Shown here in pieces: positions 46,701 to 57,111 of a DNA stretch of 64,000 nucleotides. A program made the translations under genes and the position numbers. The stretch comes from Chromera velia (Eukaryota > Sar > Chromeraceae), in contig JAHBMJ010005812.1 in NCBI GenBank assembly GCA_018398765.1, positions 62,001 through 126,000 of the forward strand, given 5' to 3'. The notes below the pieces were generated by a model, which was not told the origin of the DNA, ran no database searches, and saw only the letters and a list, made by a program, of their open reading frames with translations. Every line of letters begins with the position of its first letter. The stretch's first letter is position 1.

Positions 46701-49700
46701 CGGTATGAAGAAGACAAAAAAGAGAACGTACGCAGTCAGTCTCGCCCAGACAGGCTGCAGGTGCCAAAAAGAAAGAACCAACCGACGAACCTTCAGGGCC
46801 TGAGGCCGAGCCTGTCGGAGGCCCTGCTGAGCCCCCCCAGATGAACCCCCGTCTCTCTCTCTTTCCCTCCCCCTTGCCAGAGAGCTGTGCAGACGCTCAA
46901 GCTCTTCCCGCGCCCGTGCGAAGTCTGACCACACACGCCCACTGTCAGACGGCCCCCCCGGCAACCCTCCGGTCTCCTGCCCCTCGGGCGATCTCCTACA
47001 TGCGTCTCCGTCTCTCTCTGGACCGGGTCGACGGTCTTGATAACCCTGAGAAGCGCGCAGAACTGCCGTCAGAAGGTGCTCGAAGGGAAGGGACCCTTCC
47101 GCCCCCTCTGGAAACGAAATGGGGATGGGGGGGTCTCTCTTCGATTCAGTTTTCGGCACTCCCTCCCCTTGCCTCTCAATCTTGCCCCCACTGCCCTGGG
47201 ACCTTTCTCTGTCGCCATCCACCATTTCTGTCTCTGCCCCTTCCCCTTCTGCATCACTCAGCTGAACAGATTCAGCCAAAGCGCGCCTCTCTGGACCCGC
47301 AGGCGTTCCCTCCGTCTGTGAACCGGGAGGGGCCTGAGAAGCCGCAGGGGCAGCTGCCACAATTGCACTACCCCCTCCTTCCTCTTGTCCCGATCCCCCA
47401 CCCCCACCTGCTCCCGACACCACAACACCTTCGTACGGAGACGGAGCGGGTCCTCTCAGGAGAGCAGACACATGAGCTCCCGGAGAAATGGCGGCAGCCG
47501 CTGCCGGGGATCGTGAACGTTGAGAGTGTGCAGGAGATATGGAATGTGATGGGGCAGCAGAGGCTGCTGCAGCGTTGGAGGGGGTGTTTGCGCTCGAAGG
47601 CGAGGGGCGTTCCCTGGAGGGGGATTCTTCGGGAATGGGGGGGAGGCGATGGAGAATTCCCCCAAGGGCGTCGCCCCCTTCACCAAAATTTTCCTCATCC
47701 TCACGTTCATCACCTGGAGCGAATGCATGGGCACCTGTTGCTACTGCTGTTTCCCTTTCCCCGTGTTTGCCTGCAGATTCCATCATGTGCGTTCTATCTG
47801 CTCCTTCCTGCCCCTCTTCTTCCTCTTCGCGTCGGACCCTCTCGAGGTGCCTCTCCCACCTCTCTTCGGACGAAGCATTCAGGGTCAAACCGCCCATCCT
47901 TCTTTCTTGCACACCACGGCTGCCCGAAGAAGACTCAGGGAGAGCTCCAGAAGGCACGGGGGTGAGCCCGAGACCGACTGTCCCCGGATGCCTTCCTGAA
48001 GTGCAAAAACAAAAGGGCGTGTGTGTGCAAAACAAAGTTAGCGCTAAAAAAAGGGCAATTATGGCACGCGCGTCCGTACACGATGGAGAGAAATCGCATG
48101 TTGAATGACGACAGAAGAGGCAAAGAAATACCCATCCGTAGTGTCTGCCTCGAACCAGCAAAGAAGAGCCGCCAAATTTCCACACATCTTCACACACGAT
48201 TCATGACGTCCGGTTCAGAGCGTTGTCAAGACCGGCAACGACTCTTCCGGACTGTTCTCTCCACCCTTCGTGCCTCCCCGTAGAAGATTTAATGAAACTA
48301 AACATTCACTTCAAGCCAGACTCGACACGGAGCTTTCGGTCCATCCATCCGTCCCTTTGGACACACCAACTGAAGTATTTACTCACTGACTGACTGACAC
48401 ACCGACTGACCTTCTAATCGCACAAAAAGCTCCTCTGCCCTCCGTACCAGAGCTGCCCTCTTCCGTATCCGATCCAGCCTGCCCTCGTTCTGGTTCCCTC
48501 TGGACACAGAGGAGGCTCCCTGGTTTGCTCCTCTTGCCTCTTTTTCTCTCTCTCCCTCCAGGGGAGACTTCAGGAAGGCTACTAGGCTCTCCAGCTGCAC
48601 CGGTCAAAAACGCATGTGGACTGTAGTTGAACAAAAATGTAAATGTGGACAGACCTGTATCTGCTCCATCCTTTCCTCCCTCCCAACCAGGCAAACATTG
48701 AGAGAGCGAATCCTTCGCTGATCAGCTTAGAGACTGAACAGCTGGATCGACATTCGAGGACGAAAGAAACAAACAAAACCATACAACAATCGCACCAGAG
48801 ACCAAAAAGTGAAGCCGTGCATCCGAGGACGAGCCTGGGTTCGTGCGATTTTGCTTCCTTCCACGCATCCGTGCACGGACGCGCAACTGAGCTAGTGCGC
48901 ACCCACCCACAACCAAGGCTGTGGCCCCCCAACCCACCGACCTCCTCTCGCATGTCCCGGACACGGCCCTCAGCGTAGATGGGAGACAACTCAGGTCTGT
49001 TTGAAATCTGCAGACACACACACAAACATGAACAAAAGCGAAATAGAAGAACAAAAATCCAGCCTGCACATTCCGTCCCTGAACACTGTCGAATCCTCCG
49101 GGAAAAAAGTCCTCTGATCACCCGGCAAGCAGACAGGCAGGCAGACAGACGAACAAAAGACTGACAATGCTTGCAGAAACCACGAACATGCCTCTTCAGC
49201 AAATTTAACAGAAAAATGAAGCCCAGGCAACCCGAACAGAATCTCAACGAAATCGCCGTATGCCGAAGAAGAGAAGAGAGTCCAGCTAAACCCAGAGAGA
49301 AAGAAAGAAACAACGAACCGCAAAGAAAGAGAGAAAGAAAGAAACAACCAACCGCAAAGAAAGACAGAAAGAAAGAAACAACGAACGGTAAAGAAAGAGA
49401 GAAAGAAAGAAACCACGAACCGCAAAGAAAGAGAGAAAGAAAGAAACAACGAACCGCAAAAAAAGAAAGAAAGACCAACCAATCGACGCCCCCACCCGCC
49501 CACCTTTCGGAAGCGCCCCGCTGCCCGCAGAGCCGAAGCCGTTGCCACAAGGTTCCGCCTGTACGGGTCTGCGTGTGCGAACACGGCAGTACGGCACCCC
49601 CCCCCGATTGAATCTTGGAGAAGCCGAGTCAAAACGGAAGTCCTGCACGCACGCTCACACAGTGTGTCAGACTTGTGCAGCATTTGTGTCGCTCTCTTTC

Positions 49701-52199
49701 ACGCACACAAGCATACCAGGAACCAAGCAAGAAGACAAGAATTAAAGCGAAAGAAAGGCCGGGGAAGGGAAGAAAGTGCAATTAATGGATGGACGGTTTG
49801 TGGGAAGATCAATTCATCCGCTCCTGGCACAACCAGAACGGAATTCAACTTCCTTTGTCGAGAGAAGAAGGTCTGCTCAAGGAGGCTCTGCAAAGAAAGA
49901 AAAAAAAATGGAGAGAGAGAACGGCAGAAAGAAAAGACGGCCTGACTGACTTGTACGGGACATAACCCATGTCTGTGATGTTATTCGGAGCCGCGAGCGG
50001 AGAAAAGGCAGATGTCGCAGACTCTCCCCTTTCTCTTTCCTGCATCGAGGGAGAGAGGTTCACGGGGATCGAAGCTTTGAAGGAGCGGGAGAGACAAAAC
50101 GACACGGCGATCAAGGGAGGACCAAAACACTTCTCTCTCTTTCTCTCTCTCACACACACACGTACAGACATGTTAGAATACGTACGTATGCACACACACA
50201 CACACACACACACAGAGAGCACACGCTCAGCGCACCTGGAGAAGCCAAGAGGCAGATAATGCGATAGCGACCTGATTGAGAGCTCGGACAGACTTGCACC
50301 ACCCCGTGCCTCCTCCATCATCGATGAGGGCTTTTCTTTGGGGGGAGGGGGGGGCCCATTCCGGTCCTCCTCTTTCCTCCCCCTCTCGATTCGCGTGCAG
50401 TCCCCCCAGTTCCCTCCCCACCCCTTTCTGTGGAAGAGGGAGACCCCCCACCCTGCCCCCTCCACCCGCAAGACCGGACAACAAAGACGCAGCCCCCGAC
50501 TCTGTGCTGTCTCCTGCAATCAAGAAGAAAAAGAGTCATCAGGCTGGAACAAAGACATTCGAACATTCGAGGTAAAAGTGAAGACCCGAACACATAAGGC
50601 CACAAACAGTTGGGGGGGGAGAGTCAAATCGGCGTTGCGGTAGATGCAGGTGGTTGTCGTAGTAGAGTTGTGGAAGCCGGACGCAAAGAAAAGAACCAGA
50701 AGGACCTTCCGTGTTGCCCCTAACTAACTGTGTGATGGTTGCACAATAATCATGATGAGAAAATGTCAGTACTCTTTGTGAATGCATCAAGATTCAAACC
50801 GACAATTCCAACCGGCTAACCTGCCACGTCTACGAAAGTCATCCGCGTGCTCCGCACTCTCCATCCGTTGTCATTCTCTCTGCTGCGGTCTCGCTTTGCA
50901 ACTCGGTAACCCTGCGCAAAGAGTCACGAGAATCTCGTTTCTTATTCTTGTTGATATAGACAGACAACAACATCAAGTAAATGCGTTTGTTCGCGCTTGA
51001 TGAACGAGACCGATGTTCCCATAAGGATCAGGAGACGGTTGACACCGCCGCAAATCAACACCAGAAGGCAGAGATGTCGGGATAACGTGGACAGCCTCTC
51101 ACTCAAACAAAACAAAAACACGAAAAAGCAGCACATTAGACGTCCCCAGCTGTCTCATCTGGACGCTGTTGCACTTCTACGGAGGCATTTAAGGAGCACG
51201 TGCGTGTCTTTTTGCCTTCCGAACTTGTCAAGCTTCTCCTCATTTTTCCATTGGCAAGGAGGAAAGTCCCTCAAACTGAAAGAGCGCACCGACCTGTTCG
51301 ATCAGTGTCGACACAACGACGTGGGGCTTTTTTCCCTCCAGCGCCGCTGAAAACGCCGGCATGACGGTGTTTTTCCTTGCCAGCATCAACATGTTGTACA
51401 AGTGCTGTGGGTGCGAGGCCTCGACGAGTGTGATGCCCTCCACATACACCCCGCCCTCTGCCTCATCTCCCCGCAGCGTCAAGGCCTCCGGGCCCTGGAG
51501 AGGATCGAGCAAGGCCTCGTCAGTCACGAGAAGAACAGATCCATGCACCACAAAACTCAGGCCTGCCTCCTCGTCCGGTCCTCCGACTCCAGGAGTCACC
51601 ACAGGAGTCTGGGCTCCCGTCCTGTGCCTCTCGATTTCTGCAAACAACTGGAGCACTGCCGTCTCGTACACACTCGAGCCGCTGCCGGGCACCTTCCCAC
51701 CCGCAGACCCCAATTTTCCACCTGACCCCTTCACACCCGCTACTTTGTTGGAGTCACTCAGCGGACCGCTCCCGAAGAGTGTGGTGGTCTTCCCTGCGCC
51801 CTCTTCTCCATAGGTCATCAAAGTCACGCTCTGCCCGTCCAGAACTGCCGACTGGACAAGGGGCCTTGTGAGGGCCTCCACAGCACGGAAGGGGTCGCTG
51901 GGTTCAATGACGGCATCAAAACTGCGGAGAAAGGAGGACGGGTCGGAAAGGAGCACACAGACAGACGAGGAGACTTCATCCAGATAAGACAAACAACAGG
52001 CAACGAAGTCAGTCGAAAAGACAAAAGTAAGGACAGAAAAAGTTTGCACCGACCAGTAGCTCAGTTTGTGAATCGAAACAGATTTGCGGTCTGCAGCCAC
52101 TGACAGGCCAGAGGCATATTGTGCCTTGCTGGCAGCAGCGGCAGTGGACGCAGACGGCGGTCTGAGTTTCAAGAAGACCTGAATGTTTTCTCGTTTCAT
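40718..52199 (-). CDS. Divergent kinesin-like protein, about 2,630 aa, 13 exons
   Basis: Exons on the minus strand: 52199-52054, 51921-51294, 50911-50821, 50513-50236, 50039-49951, 49642-49504, 49007-48942, 48717-48655, 48594-48411, 47995-46791, 46425-46267, 45917-42939 and about 42580-40718. Phases agree throughout; only the start of the last exon is uncertain. The N-terminal motor (about 457 residues) has IQVFLKLRPP, the P-loop YGEEGAGKTTTLFGSG, switch II FVDVAG followed by DSTES, SVRALNQVAIALSAS, VPYKTSVLTRLLQDSIGGG and NLVATASALRAAGRF. The neck follows as ISNRPELSPIY and VGREERMEQIQ. Switch I is abnormal: in place of NxxSSRSH it reads PAFSAALEGKKPHVV. A Gly-rich insert follows switch II. 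The remaining 2,000 residues are low-complexity with short coils and a Pro/His-rich C-terminus. The N-terminal motor position suggests a plus-end type, but the altered switch I makes motility doubtful. Its subfamily is unclear. Confidence 0.88.
49306..49465. repeat. 34-bp tandem repeat in a kinesin intron
   Basis: Four to five units built from AAAGAAAGAGAGAAAGAAAG plus AAACAACGAACCGC, lying between the kinesin exons at 49504 and 49007. Confidence 0.88.
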
Positions 52200-52934
52200 C
52201 CCGACTGCCCCTGAAGAGATCCCTAGAACCACACGTTTTCTTCGCCTTCAATGCATGAAAACGCCCCGAACAACGGCAGGCTCAAGAGATGGTTGCACCA
52301 TAAACTGATGTACGTACAGTCAGGTCGATCACAGAGATACGGGCATTCTGGAGATCAAGCCCTCGGGGCTTTGAATCGATCCCTCTCTCTCTTCATGCCT
52401 TGATTAACGAAAGCGAAACGCCGCTGTACTCTGACCTCAATTCGTTTTCTGACTCACTCCACCTCGCGCTGATAAGGAGAGCGACAGCATCGCTCTCAAG
52501 GTCCACTGATGCCCATTGTTGGATGAGACTGCATGATCCGGCAATCTGAAAGTCGGTGAGAAAAAAAAAAAGTCGAGTGAAATACTGAACCGCTTTTGTG
52601 TAAGAGCCCCCCAAGACATACTAAGACTCGCACGGACCGACCTGAGAAATCATATGAGAAATCGGCTTCATTTGAAGGGCGCGGCGGGTGTTCTGGGACC
52701 GCGCGTCTCTGACACGATCTGCAGAAAACGATCAGAAACGTCGATTAGCCATTTTTTGAGGAGCCCTGGACTTCTCCGTGTGTCCACTTCTGTTCATTTC
52801 TGAGTTTAGAAACGTAGAGATAGACCAACCACTGATGCCTTGATTCTCTTGCACCTTCAGATCAACAAAGCAACGAATACTCTGTTGAACATTTCTGCGT
52901 GTCGTCTCTGACTTCTGTGAGACTACCTGCAAAG
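52200..52934. promoter_or_regulatory. Probable bidirectional promoter between kinesin and eIF2-beta
   Basis: The two divergent start codons are 735 bp apart with no convincing exon between them. No core promoter motif can be named, and either gene could have a 5' UTR intron here. The role is inferred from position only. Confidence 0.4.
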
Positions 52935-54398
52935 ATGAGTGACGCTGAGAAGGAGGTGCCTCCTCAGGAAGGAGAGGTGGGCCGTGCTGATGAAAGGAGA
53001 GAGAGGGCTGCATGAGGGTTTGGCTCGACTTGGTGGTTCTTGGGCTGCCAATTTTTGTGACGGCCTCTTTTGTCTCACTGTCCTTGGTTATGGGTGTGCT
53101 TGCAGGAGGCTTTCGACTTCGGTTTGAAGAAAAAGAAGAAGGGCACAAAGAAGAAGAAGAAGGACGAACAAGGGGGTCAGTTTGGCTATGCAGTGAACGA
53201 TTGGGCTGTGCTATCGATGCGACAGCCGTATGATGGGTCGGGTAGAACATGGGATGGCCCACTCCCGTCTCTACCACAATGTCTGATTAATATTTCCAGC
53301 GCAAGAACAAGTCGTGTCGCCTAGCTTTCATCTATTCATCAGGTTTTCATTTAGCATCCTACTGCAATGTGGCCGGGTGGGTGGGCGGAGTTGGGGGTTT
53401 CGTCTGTTGGCCCCACATCTCTCACCCCGCACACATGCCTGCCTCCTTGCCCGTCTTTCAATCTGATAGATGTCTGCGCGTACGTTGGCAGTGCGACTGA
53501 AACTGATTCTGTAGCACCTTTTTTTCTGTTTTGGTATCTCTGCGACACTCGGTCCGTCTGTCTTTCTTCCTTTCCCCCGTGTCCCTCCAGTCCTGCAGTT
53601 CACGAAGTTTTGGAGTCTCTTTCTTTAGTACACTGTCAGATTGAAGGAGATTTTCTCTCTTTTTCCCGTCTCTGTGTGTCTCTGCAGAGGCTGCCGCAGA
53701 GGGAGGGGCTGCTGAGGGGGGCGTGTCTGAGTTCAAGAAGGGGCCAGTCTATGCTTATGATGAACTTCTGAAGCGAGTACAGGACATCATTGCACAGCAG
53801 AACGGGGACTTGGCAGGCAGGAAGAAAATCTCAGTGAAACCTCCAAAGATGGAAAGAGTGAGCACGAAGAAGGTTGGGTGGACAAACTTTGAGGAAATCT
53901 GCCAGATGTCAGTCTACTAGTACTCTCAACAAGCCCAGCGTAGCGATCTGTCTGCCTAGGGCTGTTCTGTCTCTGACCCCTCTCGATCTCTCCCCCCCCC
54001 CNNNNNNNNNNNNNNNNNNNNNNNNNNNNNNNNNNNNNNNNNNNNNNNNNNNNNNNNNNNNNNNNNNNNNNNNNNNNNNNNNNNNNNNNNNNNNNNNNNN
54101 NNNNNNNNNNNNNNNNNNNNNNNNNNNNNNNNNNNNNNNNNNNNNNNNNNNNNNNNNNNNNNNNNNNNNNNNNNNNNNNNNNNNNNNNNNNNNNNNNNNN
54201 NNNNNNNNNNNNNNNNNNNNNNNNNNNNNNNNNNNNNNNNNNNNNNNNNNNNNNNNNNNNNNNNNNNNNNNNNNNNNNNNNNNNNNNNNNNNNNNNNNNN
54301 NNNNNNNNNNNNNNNNNNNNNNNNNNNNNNNNNNNNNNNNNNNNNNNNCCCTCTCTCTGCGTTTGGGCATGTCAGTGAGCGCGCACGCGCGCGAAAAA

Positions 54399-54447
<49 letters not shown>

Positions 54448-55897
54448 TATGGTGTGTGTATGTGTGTGTCTGCGTGTATGTGTGCGTGCGCGCGCGCGCG
54501 CTGACTTCGTCGTTTTTGTTCAAGTTCTCAACGTTGACAGCCATGCCCATCCTTTTATGAATGTTGAGGGATGCTTCACGTCCCTGGTTGTGCCTGCCTT
54601 GTGTGAAACAGGTGGATCCGTTTTATATACCAGAAAATCTTCTTGCGCTGCACTTTCATTCTGTTGCGAATGAAAAAGCTCAGACCATTCTGGTGTTTCC
54701 TCTCTTCGTTTTCTTCTTTTCCCTACAGGTTGAACAGAAGTCCCGACCATTTGTTTCACTTTGTCCTCGTCGAGCTTGCAACTGAGGGGTCGATTGCCGG
54801 TCCTCAGTTGATTCTCAAGGGGCGTTTTGGGACCAAGCACATTGAATCGCTGCTCCGTCGCTACATCCGTCAGTCAAGTCAAGTCACCTGAACCCGACTG
54901 ATGGATGACCTGAAGGAAGCCTGCCTGCAACGTGACGACACGTCTTTAGAGAGGGCAAAGGCAGGAAGAGAACGAGCAAAGGCCATTTTGATCAGTAACA
55001 TGAAAGGACGCCACAGAGGAGAGATGAAGGAAGGAAGGAAGGAAGGAAGGAAGGAGGGACGCAAGGAAGGAAGGAAGGAAGTAAAGCAGAAAAAGAGGAA
55101 CTCGATGCAGACGATGGAACTCGAGCGAGTGCAAGCCCAGAAAGCCAAAGAGGATGAGAATGGATGCATATGCAGTCCGTTTGATTCACTCGAACCGTCC
55201 TTGAAACGAAGAAGGAGGAGAGGGGAGAGGCAGAGTCCCTGACAAGGTGTCTTTCTATTTGTGTTTCGCGGAAGTTCCCTCTCTTCTTTGCACAGACAGG
55301 CACAGTCAATCGAGTGTGCTCCTGTGCCTGATCCCGCCCTCTGCAGGCGAGTACGTGACGTGCAAGATGTGCAACTCTTCAAACACGAAGCTTGAGAAGG
55401 ACCACTCGACGAGACTTCAGGTCAGCAGCTGGAAGGAACCCAGAAAAGAAGAAGCAGTTATTGCCCCGGGCTTTTGTGCAGATGTTTTTGTTTGTACAGG
55501 TCCGCTTTGTTGGTGGGGGGATCTGTTTTGTTCATCTGAGAGCAGCGCTAAACAGTTTGAGTAGGAGGGGGAGGCAGGGAATACAGGCAAGTGTCGGTAT
55601 GTCAGTCAATTACTCAGGGCCGTGAGGACTGTTTGTGTTGCAGCCTGGGGGGGAGTTCCTGCACAACTCTGCGCACTGCTTTCGTTTTTTTTTTCTTTTT
55701 TACCTCCTCCGTTCCCGTGACCTCTTCGCGCTGCTTTTTGCAACTTTAAATCTCTTATTTCTTCTCTTTGTTGTTGGCGTCTGCAGATCATCAAGTGCTC
55801 GGCCTGTGGCGCCTTCAGAACCGTGGCAGCGATCAAGGCAGGGTACCACGCGCAGACGCGTGCAGACAGGAAGAAAGCGAAGCAGGCGGCAGGGTAA
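52935..55897 (+). CDS. EIF2S2: Translation initiation factor eIF2 subunit beta (6 exons, 218 aa)
   Basis: Part of the eIF2 ternary complex that brings initiator Met-tRNA to the 40S subunit. Exons: 52935-52976, 53106-53175, 53688-53907, 54729-54868, 55347-55420 and 55787-55897. They sum to 219 codons including the stop, all in phase. MSDAEKEVPPQEGE is followed by one double lysine block FGLKKKKKGTKKKKKDEQ. Human and yeast proteins have three separate K-boxes, which bind eIF5 and eIF2B-epsilon. Then come YAYDELLKRVQDI, KPPKMERVSTKKVGWTNFEE, the core with GSIAGPQLILKGRFGTK and LLRRYIREYVTC, and a C-terminal zinc ribbon (CKMC ... CSAC) ending AIKAGYHAQTRADRKKAK. The human protein is 333 residues, so this one is short because its N-terminal region is reduced. 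The N gap lies in intron 3: exons 3 and 4 join as ICQ-M-LNR with no missing residues. Confidence 0.95.
54002..54348. other. Assembly gap (347 N) in eIF2-beta intron 3
   Basis: A run of N directly preceded by ten C (53992-54001) and followed by T/C- and then TG-rich sequence. No exon is needed inside it. Confidence 0.98.
54400..54500 (+). repeat. (TG)n microsatellite in eIF2-beta intron 3
   Basis: About 22 TG units followed by mixed TG and CGCGCGCG runs, within 60 bp of the gap edge. Confidence 0.92.
55025..55084 (+). repeat. (AAGG)n microsatellite in eIF2-beta intron 4
   Basis: About a dozen AAGG units with one GGGACGC interruption. Frames such as KEGRKEGRK come from this repeat. Confidence 0.92.
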
Positions 55898-56817
55898 CCA
55901 ATCAGAGTTTCCCTGTCCATCTGTTTGTTTTGATCGCAGCTTCACCCATTCCACTGTATGATTTTTGCTGGGGGACGGGAGAACAACTGGGCAAGTTTTA
56001 CGATCAGGCTCTTGGCGATTTGTTTTGCACTGTAAAGCTGAACAGGCAAGCAGGTTAAGAGAATGCGAGGTGGGGGTGGGATAGGGTAGGGGGCTTGCAG
56101 GTCACTCAGGTACTGTTTCGCTGCTTCTTTTGCATAAGCATACCGGCGTGAAATGCAGAGACCAATTTAATTATCTGACAACAAGCGGAATCATGTTTAA
56201 TACACTGCTTGTGAAGCGTGACTTTACATTAATGAAATAGAATATAAATGTAAATAATTTTAGCACACCGGCCATGATTGAAACGCCGAAGATCTTTATG
56301 TATTCAATTTGCTTTTTTTAAGTGATTTCTACCAGGATTTCTAGTATGATACTATTATTTAAATTACATTGAAATTGCATTGATCAACTGTATATGTTTT
56401 TTTGAGCTTGAAATTTCATAATTTAGTGAACTTAAATATAATTCTTAAATTTTTAAAATTATTTTCAATCATACACATATGACAGATAAATCATGATTCA
56501 ATTTGTTAGATTCTGAGGCTCTTTCATGCCTCTCATTTTTTTTAAAGTTTTTTTTTGCAACTCACGTAAACTCACGTAGAGTCCCGCCTGAAACGGCCAA
56601 GTGTAGGTATGCTAAGGGCTAGGATAGGCTAGGAGCCCGGGCTGATCGAAGCCCAGGCTGAAGCCCTGCAAATTAGGCTGCAATGTTAGTGTGCGGATAC
56701 CTCCAAGCCACTCTAGCTACCCCTGAACTACCCTGAACTTTATTGAACTTAGTATTACAGAGAAAGAACATCATCAAGAGTATGAAAGAATATCAGTGGG
56801 GGGATTTCAGGGAATTC
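55898..56817. other. Intergenic, AT-rich, left flank of the Copia element
   Basis: No gene. It includes a short duplicated word CTCACGTAAACTCACGTA near 56563 and a GCCCGGGCTGATCGAAGCCC stretch near 56635 reminiscent of the GC-rich repeats near 35.2 kb. Confidence 0.5.
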
Positions 56818-56822
56818 TTCTT

Positions 56823-57111
56823 TGAAAGACCCTAGAAGCCACTAGATCTTCTCAACTAGAAGCTTATCATTAGAGTCTCTTAAGATCTTCTTATAGGGAA
56901 AGACTGAAGGACGGGATGCATTGCATATTCCCATTCCTTTCATTGTTCAGCCGTTTCATCTCATCACGTTTTATGAGCATGCTACTATTGATTGCAATTA
57001 ATTCAAACTGCATGAAGAAGCATATACATGCATGCATGCAGCTCGGCATGGTTCATCAATCTATAAGGCGGTGCGCATGGCGGCGGGCACTTCAGGCATG
57101 GCGGCTCAACA
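56823..57111 (-). repeat. Copia 3' LTR (289 bp)
   Basis: Direct repeat of 62435-62723, about 96% identical by eye. It begins TG and ends CA on the element strand. A purine-rich stretch adjoins it on the inner side, in the usual polypurine-tract position. Confidence 0.93.

Noticed and set aside
46841-47965. Plus-strand 374-codon frame
   Set aside because: Complement of the kinesin tail exon 47995-46791, whose phase fits both neighbours.
49790-49887. Possible kinesin exon SLLEQTFFSRQRKLNS
   Set aside because: It has an acceptor, but no donor restores the phase, and the exon 49642-49504 supplies the expected TSVLTRLLQDSIGGG directly after VPYK.
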